Positions 9,781-18,586 of a DNA stretch of 64,000 nucleotides are shown piece by piece. The position numbers and the translations under genes were made by a program. The stretch spans positions 32,917-96,916 of the forward strand of contig JAKALP010000020.1 of the NCBI GenBank assembly GCA_021824175.1, in the 5' to 3' direction. The notes beneath the pieces were generated by a model. That model made no database searches and was not told where the DNA came from. It was given only the letters and a program-made list of their open reading frames with translations. The stretch's first letter is position 1, and each line of letters starts with the position of its first letter. The stretch is from Deltaproteobacteria bacterium. Lineage in GTDB: Bacteria > Desulfobacterota > Desulfobacteria > Desulfobacterales > Desulfosarcinaceae.

Positions 9781-12537
9781 ATGCGCAACCCCAAACAGAT
9801 GTGTTATTACCGCTCCATTTTGGTCTTGGCGCTATTGATGACTGCTGTGATCCAATCCATTTGGCTCGACGGCGCCGACAGTGAATCCAATACATTGACC
9901 GTGCTTGTATTGCCGGTTCAGGTCAACGCTCAAAAAGAGCTCTCTTATCTGCGCAACCAGATAGCGGGCGTTCTGGCCCAACGCCTGGAAAAAGAGGGTG
10001 CCAAAACCATTACCCTGAACGACAGCGAGATAGATTCAGCTTTGCACACTGTGGAAGGCGGTCTGGATCAGATCAGAGCCATGGCGCGCGATCGCAAAGC
10101 CGACAAAGTCATTTGGGGCAGCTTTACCGTATTCGATGAGAGCTTCAGTCTGGACCTGAGATTGCTGGATGTCAAGGAAGGGGCCGCACCCCAGCGCTTT
10201 TTCGCCCAGGGTCAGCGGCTGGAAGATCTGATCACCATCACCAATGATTTGGGGGATCAGATCAGCCTGGCTCTATTCCAGCGACAGATGGTGACGGAAA
10301 TCCGTATCCAAGGTAACAAACGCATTGAAACAGATGCTATTCTGCGGGTGATCAAGACCAAAAAAAATACCGTCTATAAACCGGATACTGTCTCCCAAGA
10401 CCTCAAGGCCATATATAGCATGGGCTATTTTGATGATGTGCGGGCGGAATCTCAATCCAACCCCACCGGATTGACCATCATCTTCCATCTCAAGGAAAAG
10501 CCGACCGTGCGCCGTATCAAAATCGAGGGCAATAACTACTTGGATGAAGACAAAATCAAAGACAATTTGACCATCAGCACTGGTGCTATCCTAAACGTGT
10601 TCAAAATCCGCAGCAATGTGGATCAAATTGAAAAACTCTACAAGGAAAAGAACTATCATAAAGCCAAGGTGGACTATAAGATCACTCCGTTGGAGAACAA
10701 CCAGGCGGATCTGGAGTTTATTATTGAGGAAGGCCCCAAGGTCTATGTCACCAATATCCAGTTTGAAGGCAACAAATCCTTTGAGGCCAAAGCCCTAAAA
10801 AAGCCATTGAAAGTAAAGGAGAAAGGATTTTTCTACTGGTTGACCGATTCCGGTGACCTGGACCGCGCCGAGCTGGATCAGGATGTGGGCAGGTTAAGCG
10901 ATTTCTACACCAACAAAGGCTACATCAATGCCAAGGTTGGAGAGCCTGTGGTTGATATCCGGGATGATGGCATCCAGATCACCTTTAAAATCGATGAGGG
11001 CCAACGATTTAAGGTTGGCAAGATAGATGTCACCGGCGACCTGATCCTGCCCAAGGAGGAGTTGATCAAGCCGCTCAGTATCACCAAGGAGACCTATTTC
11101 AGCCGCGAAAAATTACGCAATGATGTTTTGGCTATTACCGATGTTTACGCTGACCGGGGATATGCTTACGCGGATGTTTCGCCGCGCATCACCCAAAACC
11201 AGGAGAATCTGACGGTCGATGTCACCTTTGACGTCAAACAGCATGACCTGGTCTATTTCGAAAAAATTATCATCACCGGCAATACCCGAACCAGAGATAA
11301 AGTCATCCGCCGGGAGCTGCGCGTCAAGGAGCAAGGTCTCTTCTCAAGTAAAGAGCTGAAGCGCAGTGTCCGTAATCTCTACACCCTGGAGTATTTTGAA
11401 GATGTCAAAGTGGATACACTCAAGGGCAGCGCCGATGACAAAATGACCCTGAAGCTCGACGTCAAAGAAAAAGCCACGGGCAGCTTCAGCTTTGGCGTGG
11501 GCTACAGTTCTGAACAGAACCTCTTCTTTACCGGGTCTATCACTGAACACAACCTTTTTGGCCGAGGACAGACATTGGGGCTTACCGGGAGCATCGGCAG
11601 CCGCACATCGATGTTCAATCTCAGCTTTACCGAACCGTACCTCTTTGACACGCCCCTTAGATTTACGGCCAACGTTTACAACCAAGAGCAAAGAGAAAAC
11701 GAATCTTCCTATACCCGCAAAAGCCATGGCGGTGGAGTGCAGTTCGGCTATCCAGTATGGGACTATACCCGGGTTTATGCGGGCTACAACTTAGATTTCA
11801 CTGATATCAGCCTTAATAGGTGCACCCAGACTGATGCGAGCGGTCAACCCATAATCGATCCGGTGACTGGTCAACCCGTGCAAGTATACTGCTCATCGCC
11901 CCCGCCGCCGGACATTGTTTTGCTGAGCGAGAATAACCAAGGCGCCAATATCACCAGCAGCGTCAACACCAGCTTGGTTTACGATTCCCGCGATCGTACC
12001 TTTAACACCACCGAAGGCTCCAAGCACAGCATTTATATCGAAGAAGCGGGTTTGGGAGGGGATATCGGCTTTCACAAATATATCGGCCAAACCATGTGGT
12101 TTTTCCCTCTCATCAAGCCTTTTATCGGCTTTGCCAATGCCAAGTTGGGCGCTATTTACACCAATGGCGGCATGCTTCTGCCGGATTATGAAAAATTTTA
12201 TTTGGGGGGCATCAACTCGATGCGGGGCTTCGGGTACCACGGTATCTACGTTAGAGGAGATAACAACATTATCACCGGCGGAAGCTTTATGGCTCAGTTC
12301 AATTTCGAGATAATCTTCCCCATTGCCGCCTCGGCCGGAGTAAACGGCGTGACTTTCTACGATATGGGCAATGTTTATGAACCCAGCTTCATGGGCGATC
12401 TGCGCCGCAGCGCCGGCGTAGGCATCCGCTGGTTGACCGCCATCGCGCCCTTGCGGCTTGAATATGGCTGGATTCTGGATCCGAGAAAGGATGAACAAAA
12501 TGGACAGGTAGAATTCAGTCTGGGTGGATCTTTCTAA
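9781..12537 (+). CDS. bamA: Outer membrane protein assembly factor BamA with extra N-terminal domain
   Basis: BamA inserts beta-barrel proteins into the outer membrane. The product has 918 residues, about 100-150 longer than enterobacterial BamA. A signal segment (about residues 8-30) is followed by an unusual domain of roughly 120 residues (LTVLVLPVQVNAQKELSYLR to the KVIWGSFTV region) that resembles the TolB N-terminal or FlgO-like fold. Then come about five POTRA repeats (the first near TEIRIQGNKRIETDAILRVI) and a C-terminal barrel containing the loop-6 motif MRGF at about 814-817. The protein ends in aromatic FSLGGSF. It lies between lolD and skp, in an envelope-biogenesis operon. Confidence 0.95.
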   Translation: MRNPKQMCYYRSILVLALLMTAVIQSIWLDGADSESNTLTVLVLPVQVNAQKELSYLRNQIAGVLAQRLEKEGAKTITLNDSEIDSALHTVEGGLDQIRAMARDRKADKVIWGSFTVFDESFSLDLRLLDVKEGAAPQRFFAQGQRLEDLITITNDLGDQISLALFQRQMVTEIRIQGNKRIETDAILRVIKTKKNTVYKPDTVSQDLKAIYSMGYFDDVRAESQSNPTGLTIIFHLKEKPTVRRIKIEGNNYLDEDKIKDNLTISTGAILNVFKIRSNVDQIEKLYKEKNYHKAKVDYKITPLENNQADLEFIIEEGPKVYVTNIQFEGNKSFEAKALKKPLKVKEKGFFYWLTDSGDLDRAELDQDVGRLSDFYTNKGYINAKVGEPVVDIRDDGIQITFKIDEGQRFKVGKIDVTGDLILPKEELIKPLSITKETYFSREKLRNDVLAITDVYADRGYAYADVSPRITQNQENLTVDVTFDVKQHDLVYFEKIIITGNTRTRDKVIRRELRVKEQGLFSSKELKRSVRNLYTLEYFEDVKVDTLKGSADDKMTLKLDVKEKATGSFSFGVGYSSEQNLFFTGSITEHNLFGRGQTLGLTGSIGSRTSMFNLSFTEPYLFDTPLRFTANVYNQEQRENESSYTRKSHGGGVQFGYPVWDYTRVYAGYNLDFTDISLNRCTQTDASGQPIIDPVTGQPVQVYCSSPPPPDIVLLSENNQGANITSSVNTSLVYDSRDRTFNTTEGSKHSIYIEEAGLGGDIGFHKYIGQTMWFFPLIKPFIGFANAKLGAIYTNGGMLLPDYEKFYLGGINSMRGFGYHGIYVRGDNNIITGGSFMAQFNFEIIFPIAASAGVNGVTFYDMGNVYEPSFMGDLRRSAGVGIRWLTAIAPLRLEYGWILDPRKDEQNGQVEFSLGGSF

Positions 12538-12575
12538 CCAAATCCACTCACTTGCAAGAGGGCCAAAAAAAGAAG

Positions 12576-12615
12576 CCCCTTGCATTGGGATCTATTTTGA
12601 TACAAATACAAGGGG
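12576..12615. repeat. Inverted repeat in the bamA-skp gap
   Basis: Arms of 11 bases (CCCCTTGCATT at 12576-12586 and AATACAAGGGG at 12605-12615) match with one mismatch around an 18-base loop. No T-run follows, so a simple terminator is unlikely. It may be an RNA hairpin that tunes or protects the skp-lpx part of the message. Confidence 0.55.
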
Positions 12616-12676
12616 TCCAAAGAGTCGCTATATCAGCATTTTTTAAAGATCCAATTTATCAGTCATGGGAGGTAAC

Positions 12677-13240
12677 ATGCAACTCATCAAAGCAATGATC
12701 ATTGCGGTTACGGCCTTTGTTTTGGCAATGGCCGCCGCACCCACCGGTTTCTGCGCGGATGTCGCCAAAATCGGCACGGTGAATTTTCAAAAAATTTTTG
12801 AGAAATCCACAGCCGGCCAAGCCGCAAAAGAAAAAATCCAATCAGAAGGTCAACGCATGGAGCAGGACCTCAAGCAAAAAGGGGAAGAGATCAACGCCTT
12901 GGAAAAACGTTTATCTCAGGATTCAGGCACAGGCGTGATGAGCAAAGACGCCCATGAAGATAAACGCTGGGAATTGGAGCGTAAAATCGATGAAGTGAAG
13001 GCCCTGAAAAAGAAATATGACCGCCAGATCCAAGAGTTGCAGATGCAGGAAATCAACCAGGTACGCCAAAATGTGCTCAAGCTGATCCAAGAATATGGAA
13101 AAAAAGAGGGCTATTTGCTGATCGTAGAGGATCTAACGGTGGTTTATGCCCCCCAGCAGCTCGACATTACGGATGTGATTATCAAACAATATAATGAACA
13201 ATCCAAGCAAAGCGGCAAAGGCGCCGCGCCCAAAGGATAA
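12677..13240 (+). CDS. skp: Periplasmic chaperone Skp/OmpH family
   Basis: Skp holds unfolded outer membrane proteins in the periplasm on their way to BamA. The ATG at 12677 follows GGAGGT closely and gives 187 residues. A signal peptide ends near AAAPTGFCA. The mature part starts with the family motif KIGTVNFQKIFEKSTAGQAAK, continues with a long charged coiled coil (about residues 60-130) and ends with GYLLIVEDLTVVYAPQQLDIT. This is the usual Skp layout between bamA and lpxD. Confidence 0.94.
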   Translation: MQLIKAMIIAVTAFVLAMAAAPTGFCADVAKIGTVNFQKIFEKSTAGQAAKEKIQSEGQRMEQDLKQKGEEINALEKRLSQDSGTGVMSKDAHEDKRWELERKIDEVKALKKKYDRQIQELQMQEINQVRQNVLKLIQEYGKKEGYLLIVEDLTVVYAPQQLDITDVIIKQYNEQSKQSGKGAAPKG

Positions 13241-13246
13241 GCTTTG

Positions 13247-14290
13247 ATGCCCGCAACCTTAGCGCAGCTGGCCCAGATGGTAGGCGGCCAATTGGCAGGA
13301 GATGCAGGTATCCTGATTGAGGACGCCGCACCAATTGACCATGCCGAGCGCATACATATTACCTTCGCCGAAAAGGGCCCCAGCCTCAAACGCATCCCAC
13401 AGACCAAAGCGGGGGCGATTTTAGTGCCAATCGGCCACCACGAAGAAGACCGAAACCTAATCCAGGTGAAAAATCCGCGTTTGGCCTACGCTAAAATACT
13501 AGAATATTTTCATCCCCAAAGACTTCCAGCACCCGGCATTCATCCCTCAGCCGTGGTAGGCGATGGGTGCACGCTAGGATCAAACGTCAGCATCGGAGCC
13601 GGGGCAGTGATTGGCGATCGCGTGACGCTCGCTGAGGGTGTGGTGCTCTACCCTCTGGTGGTACTCGGGGATGATGTCTCCATTGGCGATCATACCGTCA
13701 TTTATCCCCATGTTACCATTCTTGAGCATTGCCGTGTCGGCCGTCGTTGCATCATTCACGCCGGCACGGTGATCGGCAGCGACGGTTTCGGATTTGTTCA
13801 GGATGGCGGCCGCCACCATAAAATCCCGCAAATCGGTATTGTCCAAATCGACGATGATGTTGAAATCGGGGCTAACAATACCATTGACCGCGCCGGTTAT
13901 GGCACCACCTGGGTTCAGTCCGGCGTTAAAACCGATGACTTGGTCCACCTCGGCCATAATGTCGTGGTGGGCGAACACACCCTCCTGGTGGCCCAGGTGG
14001 GGATTGCCGGCAGTACCACCGTCGGCCATCACGCCATCTTGGCTGGCCAGGCCGGTATTGCCGGCCATATCGCCATCGGTAATGAGGCTGTGGTGGGGCC
14101 CAAAACCGGAGTGGCCCATTCGGTGCCGGATAAGCAAATTGTATCTGGTGCCGTGCCAGCCATGCCCCACCGCACCTGGCTGCGCTTCACCCAAGTTTTG
14201 CCAGAACTGCCGGATCTGCAAAAAAAGGTGCGGCAGATGGAAGCGCGCTTGGCCCAATTGGAAGAACAATACTCCCTGAAGAAAGAATAA
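13247..14290 (+). CDS. lpxD: UDP-3-O-acylglucosamine N-acyltransferase LpxD
   Basis: LpxD adds the N-linked 3-hydroxyacyl chain in lipid A synthesis. The protein has 347 residues. It has an N-terminal uridine-binding domain (about residues 1-100), a left-handed beta-helix of hexapeptide repeats (about 105-310) and a C-terminal helical tail (MEARLAQLEEQ). DLVHLGHNVVVGEHTLL carries the catalytic histidine. The ATG at 13247 follows AAGGATAAG and lies 6 bases after the skp stop. Confidence 0.96.
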   Translation: MPATLAQLAQMVGGQLAGDAGILIEDAAPIDHAERIHITFAEKGPSLKRIPQTKAGAILVPIGHHEEDRNLIQVKNPRLAYAKILEYFHPQRLPAPGIHPSAVVGDGCTLGSNVSIGAGAVIGDRVTLAEGVVLYPLVVLGDDVSIGDHTVIYPHVTILEHCRVGRRCIIHAGTVIGSDGFGFVQDGGRHHKIPQIGIVQIDDDVEIGANNTIDRAGYGTTWVQSGVKTDDLVHLGHNVVVGEHTLLVAQVGIAGSTTVGHHAILAGQAGIAGHIAIGNEAVVGPKTGVAHSVPDKQIVSGAVPAMPHRTWLRFTQVLPELPDLQKKVRQMEARLAQLEEQYSLKKE

Positions 14291-14302
14291 AGGAGCCGAC
14301 CA

Positions 14303-14743
14303 ATGGAACTCCCAATGGATGTTCGAACCATCATGAAACATCTGCCCCACCGCTTTCCCTTTTTACTCGTGGACCGGATCTTGGAGATAGTGCCGGACCA
14401 AAAGATTATTGCATTAAAAAACGTGACCATTAACGAACCTTTTTTCCAAGGCCATTTTCCCGGCACTCCCATCATGCCTGGCGTGCTCATCGTAGAAGCC
14501 ATGGCCCAGGCCGGAGGTGTTTTGGCCATGGCCTCCCAAGCCAATGCCAAGGAGGGAACATTGATGTTTTTCATGGGCTTGGACCAGGTGAAATTCAGAA
14601 AGCCTGTGGTTCCGGGGGACCAGTTGATTATTGAAGTGGAAATACTAAAAAAACGCGCCAAGGTCCTCAAATTGGCTGGTTTAGCCAAAGTTGACGGCCA
14701 GGTAGTGGCCGAAGGCCAGCTCATGGCCACCTTCGAAGGATAA
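14303..14743 (+). CDS. fabZ: 3-hydroxyacyl-[acyl-carrier-protein] dehydratase FabZ
   Basis: FabZ dehydrates 3-hydroxyacyl-ACP in fatty acid elongation and competes with LpxA and LpxD for that substrate. The 146-residue hot-dog protein shows the catalytic histidine in LPHRFPFLLVDRI, the family motif GHFPGTPIMPGVLIVEAMAQ with its glutamate, and MGLDQVKFRKPVVPGD. AAGGAG precedes the ATG. It sits between lpxD and lpxA, the common proteobacterial arrangement. Confidence 0.97.
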   Translation: MELPMDVRTIMKHLPHRFPFLLVDRILEIVPDQKIIALKNVTINEPFFQGHFPGTPIMPGVLIVEAMAQAGGVLAMASQANAKEGTLMFFMGLDQVKFRKPVVPGDQLIIEVEILKKRAKVLKLAGLAKVDGQVVAEGQLMATFEG

Positions 14744-14746
14744 AAT

Positions 14747-15517
14747 ATGATTCATCCAACTGCTATCATCAGCCCCAAAGCCCATATCGATGAGGACGTC
14801 ACCATCGGCCCTTATGTCATAATCGGCGATGAAGTCACCATCGGTGCCGGAACTGTTATCATGGGTCATGCCACTATTGATCCGTTCACTGAGATCGGCG
14901 TCAAATGCACCATTTTCCAGTATGCATCCGTGGGCGCACAGCCTCAGTCCTTGAAATATAAAGGCGAAAAGACCTGGACCAAAATCGGTGCCGGTACAAC
15001 TATCCGAGAATTTGTGACCATCAATCGTGGCACGGAATCAGGCGGTGGCGTGACTCAAGTCGGCGACAACTGCTTTCTAATGGCCTACACTCATATTGCC
15101 CACGACTGCTCGGTGGGGCGCAATGTGGTGATGGCCAACGCCGCCACTCTGGCGGGCCATATCACCATTGGCGATCACGCCATCATTGGCGGACTTACAG
15201 CCATTCATCAATTCGTACGGGTGGGCAACTATGCCATGGTGGGAGGCAAATCGGCCGTGGTTAAAGATATCCCACCTTATGTGATCGCAGCAGGAGACCG
15301 GGCCAGCTTGCACGGGTTGAACCAGGTTGGGTTAAAACGCCATGGTTTTTCCGCTGCGGCGGTATCCCAACTGAAAAAGGCCTACCGCTTGATCTTTCGC
15401 ATCGGGTTGACCCTCAACGAAGCCATTGAGCGCGTGACGGCGGAGGTGGAGCAGATCCCGGAAGTTAAGTATTTTATCAATTTCATCAAATCGTCAGAAC
15501 GCGGCATCACGCGTTGA
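14747..15517 (+). CDS. lpxA: Acyl-[ACP]:UDP-N-acetylglucosamine O-acyltransferase LpxA
   Basis: LpxA catalyses the first step of lipid A synthesis. Its 256 residues are the typical length, with a beta-helix of hexapeptide repeats over about residues 1-190 and a helical C-terminus. The catalytic histidine is in YTHIAHDCSVGR, and GLNQVGLKRHGF is the conserved element at the start of the C-terminal domain. The gene starts 3 bases after fabZ ends. Whether it transfers an O- or N-linked chain depends on the substrate; see the neighbouring Gfo/Idh gene. Confidence 0.97.
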   Translation: MIHPTAIISPKAHIDEDVTIGPYVIIGDEVTIGAGTVIMGHATIDPFTEIGVKCTIFQYASVGAQPQSLKYKGEKTWTKIGAGTTIREFVTINRGTESGGGVTQVGDNCFLMAYTHIAHDCSVGRNVVMANAATLAGHITIGDHAIIGGLTAIHQFVRVGNYAMVGGKSAVVKDIPPYVIAAGDRASLHGLNQVGLKRHGFSAAAVSQLKKAYRLIFRIGLTLNEAIERVTAEVEQIPEVKYFINFIKSSERGITR

Positions 15518-15540
15518 TTCTGTCAAACAGTAGTGTACCC

Positions 15541-16359
15541 ATGTCCAATAAAATCGGACTCATCGCCGGCAACGGTCAGTTCCCGATTCTGTTCGCCCAA
15601 GCCGCTCGCAAAAAAGGGTGGCAGGTTCACGCGGTCGCTTATCATGGTGAGGCCAATCCTGACATTGCACAGCATGTGGAGAGTCTGGAGTGGCTCTATA
15701 TTGGGCAAGTCAAGAAGCTGATCAATTTCTTCCGGCGCAAAGAGATCAGTCAAGCAGTGATGATCGGGGGCGTCACCAAAACCAAAATGTTTACCAATGT
15801 GCGGCCCGATATTAAAGCCATTGCCTTTATCGCCAGCATGCGCCACACCCATGATGACGGTATCCTGCGCGCTTTTGCGGACTTGCTGGAAAAGGAAGGT
15901 ATCAGCATCAAAGATTCGACTTTCTTGATCCCAGAATTATTAGCCCCGGCGGGCGTCTGGACCGCACGCAAGCCTTCGCGTACCGATCAAGATGACATCC
16001 GGCTGGGCTGGAAAATCGCCAAAACCATTGGCAGCTTGGATATTGGACAGTGCGTAATCGTGGGAGGCGGCACAGTTTTGGCTGTTGAGGCGATTGAAGG
16101 CACGGATGCAGCCATCACCAGGGGCGGCAATTTGGGCAAAGGCCAAGGGGTGGTCGTCAAGGTATGCAAACCTAACCAGGACACCCGATTCGACATTCCA
16201 GCGGTCGGGCTGGGCACGATTGAAACCATGTTCAAAGTCCAGATAAAAACCTTGGCCATCGAAGCTGGTAAAGCGGTAGTTTTTGATCGGGAGGCCATGG
16301 TCGCGAAAGCCAATCAGTACAGCATGACCATAGTGGCCTTAGAAGAAGGTCAAATTTGA
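15541..16359 (+). CDS. lpxI: UDP-2,3-diacylglucosamine pyrophosphatase LpxI
   Basis: LpxI hydrolyses UDP-2,3-diacylglucosamine to lipid X and UMP, replacing the unrelated LpxH of enterobacteria. The 272-residue protein starts with KIGLIAGNGQFPILFAQAA, the LpxI N-terminal signature. It contains AVMIGGVTKTKMF and the C-terminal domain motifs TDQDDIRLGWKIAK, GGGTVLAVEAIEGTDAAI and GTIETM. The ATG at 15541 is chosen over a TTG at 15514 because it begins the conserved domain. Finding LpxI between lpxA and lpxB completes a self-contained lipid A cluster. Confidence 0.95.
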   Translation: MSNKIGLIAGNGQFPILFAQAARKKGWQVHAVAYHGEANPDIAQHVESLEWLYIGQVKKLINFFRRKEISQAVMIGGVTKTKMFTNVRPDIKAIAFIASMRHTHDDGILRAFADLLEKEGISIKDSTFLIPELLAPAGVWTARKPSRTDQDDIRLGWKIAKTIGSLDIGQCVIVGGGTVLAVEAIEGTDAAITRGGNLGKGQGVVVKVCKPNQDTRFDIPAVGLGTIETMFKVQIKTLAIEAGKAVVFDREAMVAKANQYSMTIVALEEGQI

Positions 16360-16400
16360 AGTCCCCGGAAATTCCTTAGATTTGGTTTGAATTAAAATCC

Positions 16401-17390
16401 ATGACAAAAAACACAACAGAGTCAGTCCGCGATGGACGCAAATTACGGGTTGGTGTGATAGGTGTTGGATACCTGGGCAAATTTCATGCGCAGAAGTATG
16501 CTCGCATGACCGATGTGGACTTGGTCGGCGTGGTGGACACCAACATTGAGCAAGCCCAGGAGGTAGCCCAATCGGTTAATGCCCAAGCCTATACCGATTA
16601 CCAGGAGCTTCAAGGCAAGGTGGATGCGGTCAGCGTAGTGGTCCCAACGGCTTTTCACTACCCTATTAGTCAGTTTTTTCTCACCCATGGGGTGGATGTA
16701 TTGATTGAAAAGCCCATGACCGCTGAACTGAATGAGGCCAACGCACTGATCCAACTCGCGGAGAAGCACAATTGCATCCTCCAGGTCGGCCACTTGGAAC
16801 GCTTCAATCCGGCGGTCCTGGCCTTGGAAGGCATTGTGAACCAGCCCCTATTTATCGAATCCCACCGCCTGAGCCTCTTCAAAGAGCGCGGGCTGGATGT
16901 CAGCGTGGTTTTGGACTTGATGATCCATGATATTGATATCATCTTGAATTTCGTTCAATCCCCCGTCAAATCGATCCACGCCGCAGGTATTCCCGTGATC
17001 TCCGGCAATGTGGATATTGCCAATGCCCGTCTTGACTTTAATAATGGCTGTGTGGCTAACGTAACCGCCAGCCGCATCTCCATGAAAACTGAACGCAAAA
17101 TCCGGCTGTTTCAAAAGGATGCCTATATTTCCGTCGATTTTGCCAAGCATGAAATCACCATAGTTCGACCGGACGGCCAGGCCCCCCATGGGGTGATTCC
17201 GGGCATGGCCATTGAACAAAAAGCATTTGCTAAAGCCGATGCACTGGATGATGAACTCAAATCCTTCGTGCACGCCGTGACCCATCGAGAAGCACCAGAA
17301 GTGACCGGCCAAATGGGGCGCAATGCACTACAGATCGCCCTAGACATCATGGACCAGATTCAACGCTCCAAAGAGCGCTTACTCCACTAA
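16401..17390 (+). CDS. Gfo/Idh/MocA family oxidoreductase in the lpx operon
   Basis: This is a 329-residue NAD(P)-dependent dehydrogenase. The Rossmann motif GVIGVGYLGKFHA is at about residues 16-28. DVLIEKPMTAEL carries the family EKP lysine, and LMIHDIDIILNF holds the conserved H-D-I. Its place between lpxI and lpxB points to a role in lipid A or UDP-sugar metabolism. One precedent is GnnA, which oxidises UDP-GlcNAc so that GnnB can aminate it for N-linked lipid A. No GnnB-like aminotransferase is seen in the window, so the substrate is unknown. Confidence 0.88.
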   Translation: MTKNTTESVRDGRKLRVGVIGVGYLGKFHAQKYARMTDVDLVGVVDTNIEQAQEVAQSVNAQAYTDYQELQGKVDAVSVVVPTAFHYPISQFFLTHGVDVLIEKPMTAELNEANALIQLAEKHNCILQVGHLERFNPAVLALEGIVNQPLFIESHRLSLFKERGLDVSVVLDLMIHDIDIILNFVQSPVKSIHAAGIPVISGNVDIANARLDFNNGCVANVTASRISMKTERKIRLFQKDAYISVDFAKHEITIVRPDGQAPHGVIPGMAIEQKAFAKADALDDELKSFVHAVTHREAPEVTGQMGRNALQIALDIMDQIQRSKERLLH

Positions 17391-17407
17391 CGGACGAAAA
17401 GCACTTC

Positions 17408-18544
17408 ATGGAACCTAAAACCATAGTTATGATTGCCGGTGAAGCGTCGGGCGACCTGCACGGCGCCCATGTGGTGCAGGCCTTAAAGAAACGGCAAAGC
17501 AACCTGTTTATATGCGGGATGGGAAGCCAGGCCATGAAAGCGGCCGGCGCCAAGGTGGTCATTAGTGCCGATGAATTGAGCGTGGTGGGAATTACCGAAG
17601 TATTCTCCAAACTACCGCAAATTATCAAAGCCATGCGCCGCCTCAAACATCTTTTGACCAGTTTGAAACCCGATCTGCTGATCCTCATCGATTTCCCGGA
17701 TTTCAACTTGCATTTGGCAGCTATCGCTAAGAAATTGGGTATCCCGGTATTGTATTATATCAGCCCCCAAATCTGGGCGTGGCGGCAGGAACGGGTGAAA
17801 AAAATTAAAGCCAGGGTCGATCATATAGCTGTAATCCTGCCTTTTGAAAAAGCATTCTACGAGCGCCACCAAGTGCCAGTGACATTTGTGGGCCATCCCT
17901 TAATGGACGCTTTGGCTGCCAGGAGGCCGAGTCACTGCACCCCACCGGGGCAACAGGCAGAGGTAGTCGTGGGGCTGTTGCCAGGATCGCGCCAGCGCGA
18001 AGTGAGCAACCTTTTGCCCATCATGATTGAGGCTGGCCGCGTCTTGCAGTCTCGGATGCCGACCGTGCGCTTGATAGTTTCATGCGCCCCTACCATTGAG
18101 CCCCAGTTAGTCCAAAAAATTTTGGATCAACATGCCGTTAAGAATATCAGCATCTCCAACGCGCCAGTGGAAACCATGCTGGCTGGTTGCCATGTGGCCA
18201 TAGTCGCATCCGGGACCGTGACGCTGGAGGCCGCGATCTGTGGTGTTCCCATGGTGATAATCTACACGGTTTCTCCTTTAAGCTACTGGCTTGGCCGCAA
18301 ATTGATCAATGTGGCGCACATCGGTTTAGTTAATCTCATCGCCCAGCAGCGCATTATGCCTGAACTGGTTCAAAAGGAAGCCACTCCTGATGCGATTCAG
18401 GAAGCAGTTTATGCCTTTTTGAATGACCCGAAGAACTATGGACAGGCATGCCGTGATTTAACTGTGGTCAGAGAGCGCTTGGGATTACCCGGTGCTTCCA
18501 ACAAAGTGGCGCATATCGCCTTTTCGCTGATGGGAGGAGAGTAA
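17408..18544 (+). CDS. lpxB: Lipid-A-disaccharide synthase LpxB
   Basis: LpxB condenses lipid X with UDP-2,3-diacylglucosamine to form the lipid A disaccharide. The GT19 protein has 378 residues. MIAGEASGDLHGAHVV is the N-terminal signature. YYISPQIWAWRQERVKKI and FVGHPLMDAL lie mid-protein, and LLPGSRQREV and SGTVTLEAAICGVPMVIIY form the UDP-binding half. It follows the oxidoreductase by 17 bases. Confidence 0.97.
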   Translation: MEPKTIVMIAGEASGDLHGAHVVQALKKRQSNLFICGMGSQAMKAAGAKVVISADELSVVGITEVFSKLPQIIKAMRRLKHLLTSLKPDLLILIDFPDFNLHLAAIAKKLGIPVLYYISPQIWAWRQERVKKIKARVDHIAVILPFEKAFYERHQVPVTFVGHPLMDALAARRPSHCTPPGQQAEVVVGLLPGSRQREVSNLLPIMIEAGRVLQSRMPTVRLIVSCAPTIEPQLVQKILDQHAVKNISISNAPVETMLAGCHVAIVASGTVTLEAAICGVPMVIIYTVSPLSYWLGRKLINVAHIGLVNLIAQQRIMPELVQKEATPDAIQEAVYAFLNDPKNYGQACRDLTVVRERLGLPGASNKVAHIAFSLMGGE

Positions 18545-18586
18545 CACCTCCTCCTATCGAATATGGCCAATCGGAATTGATTCTAT

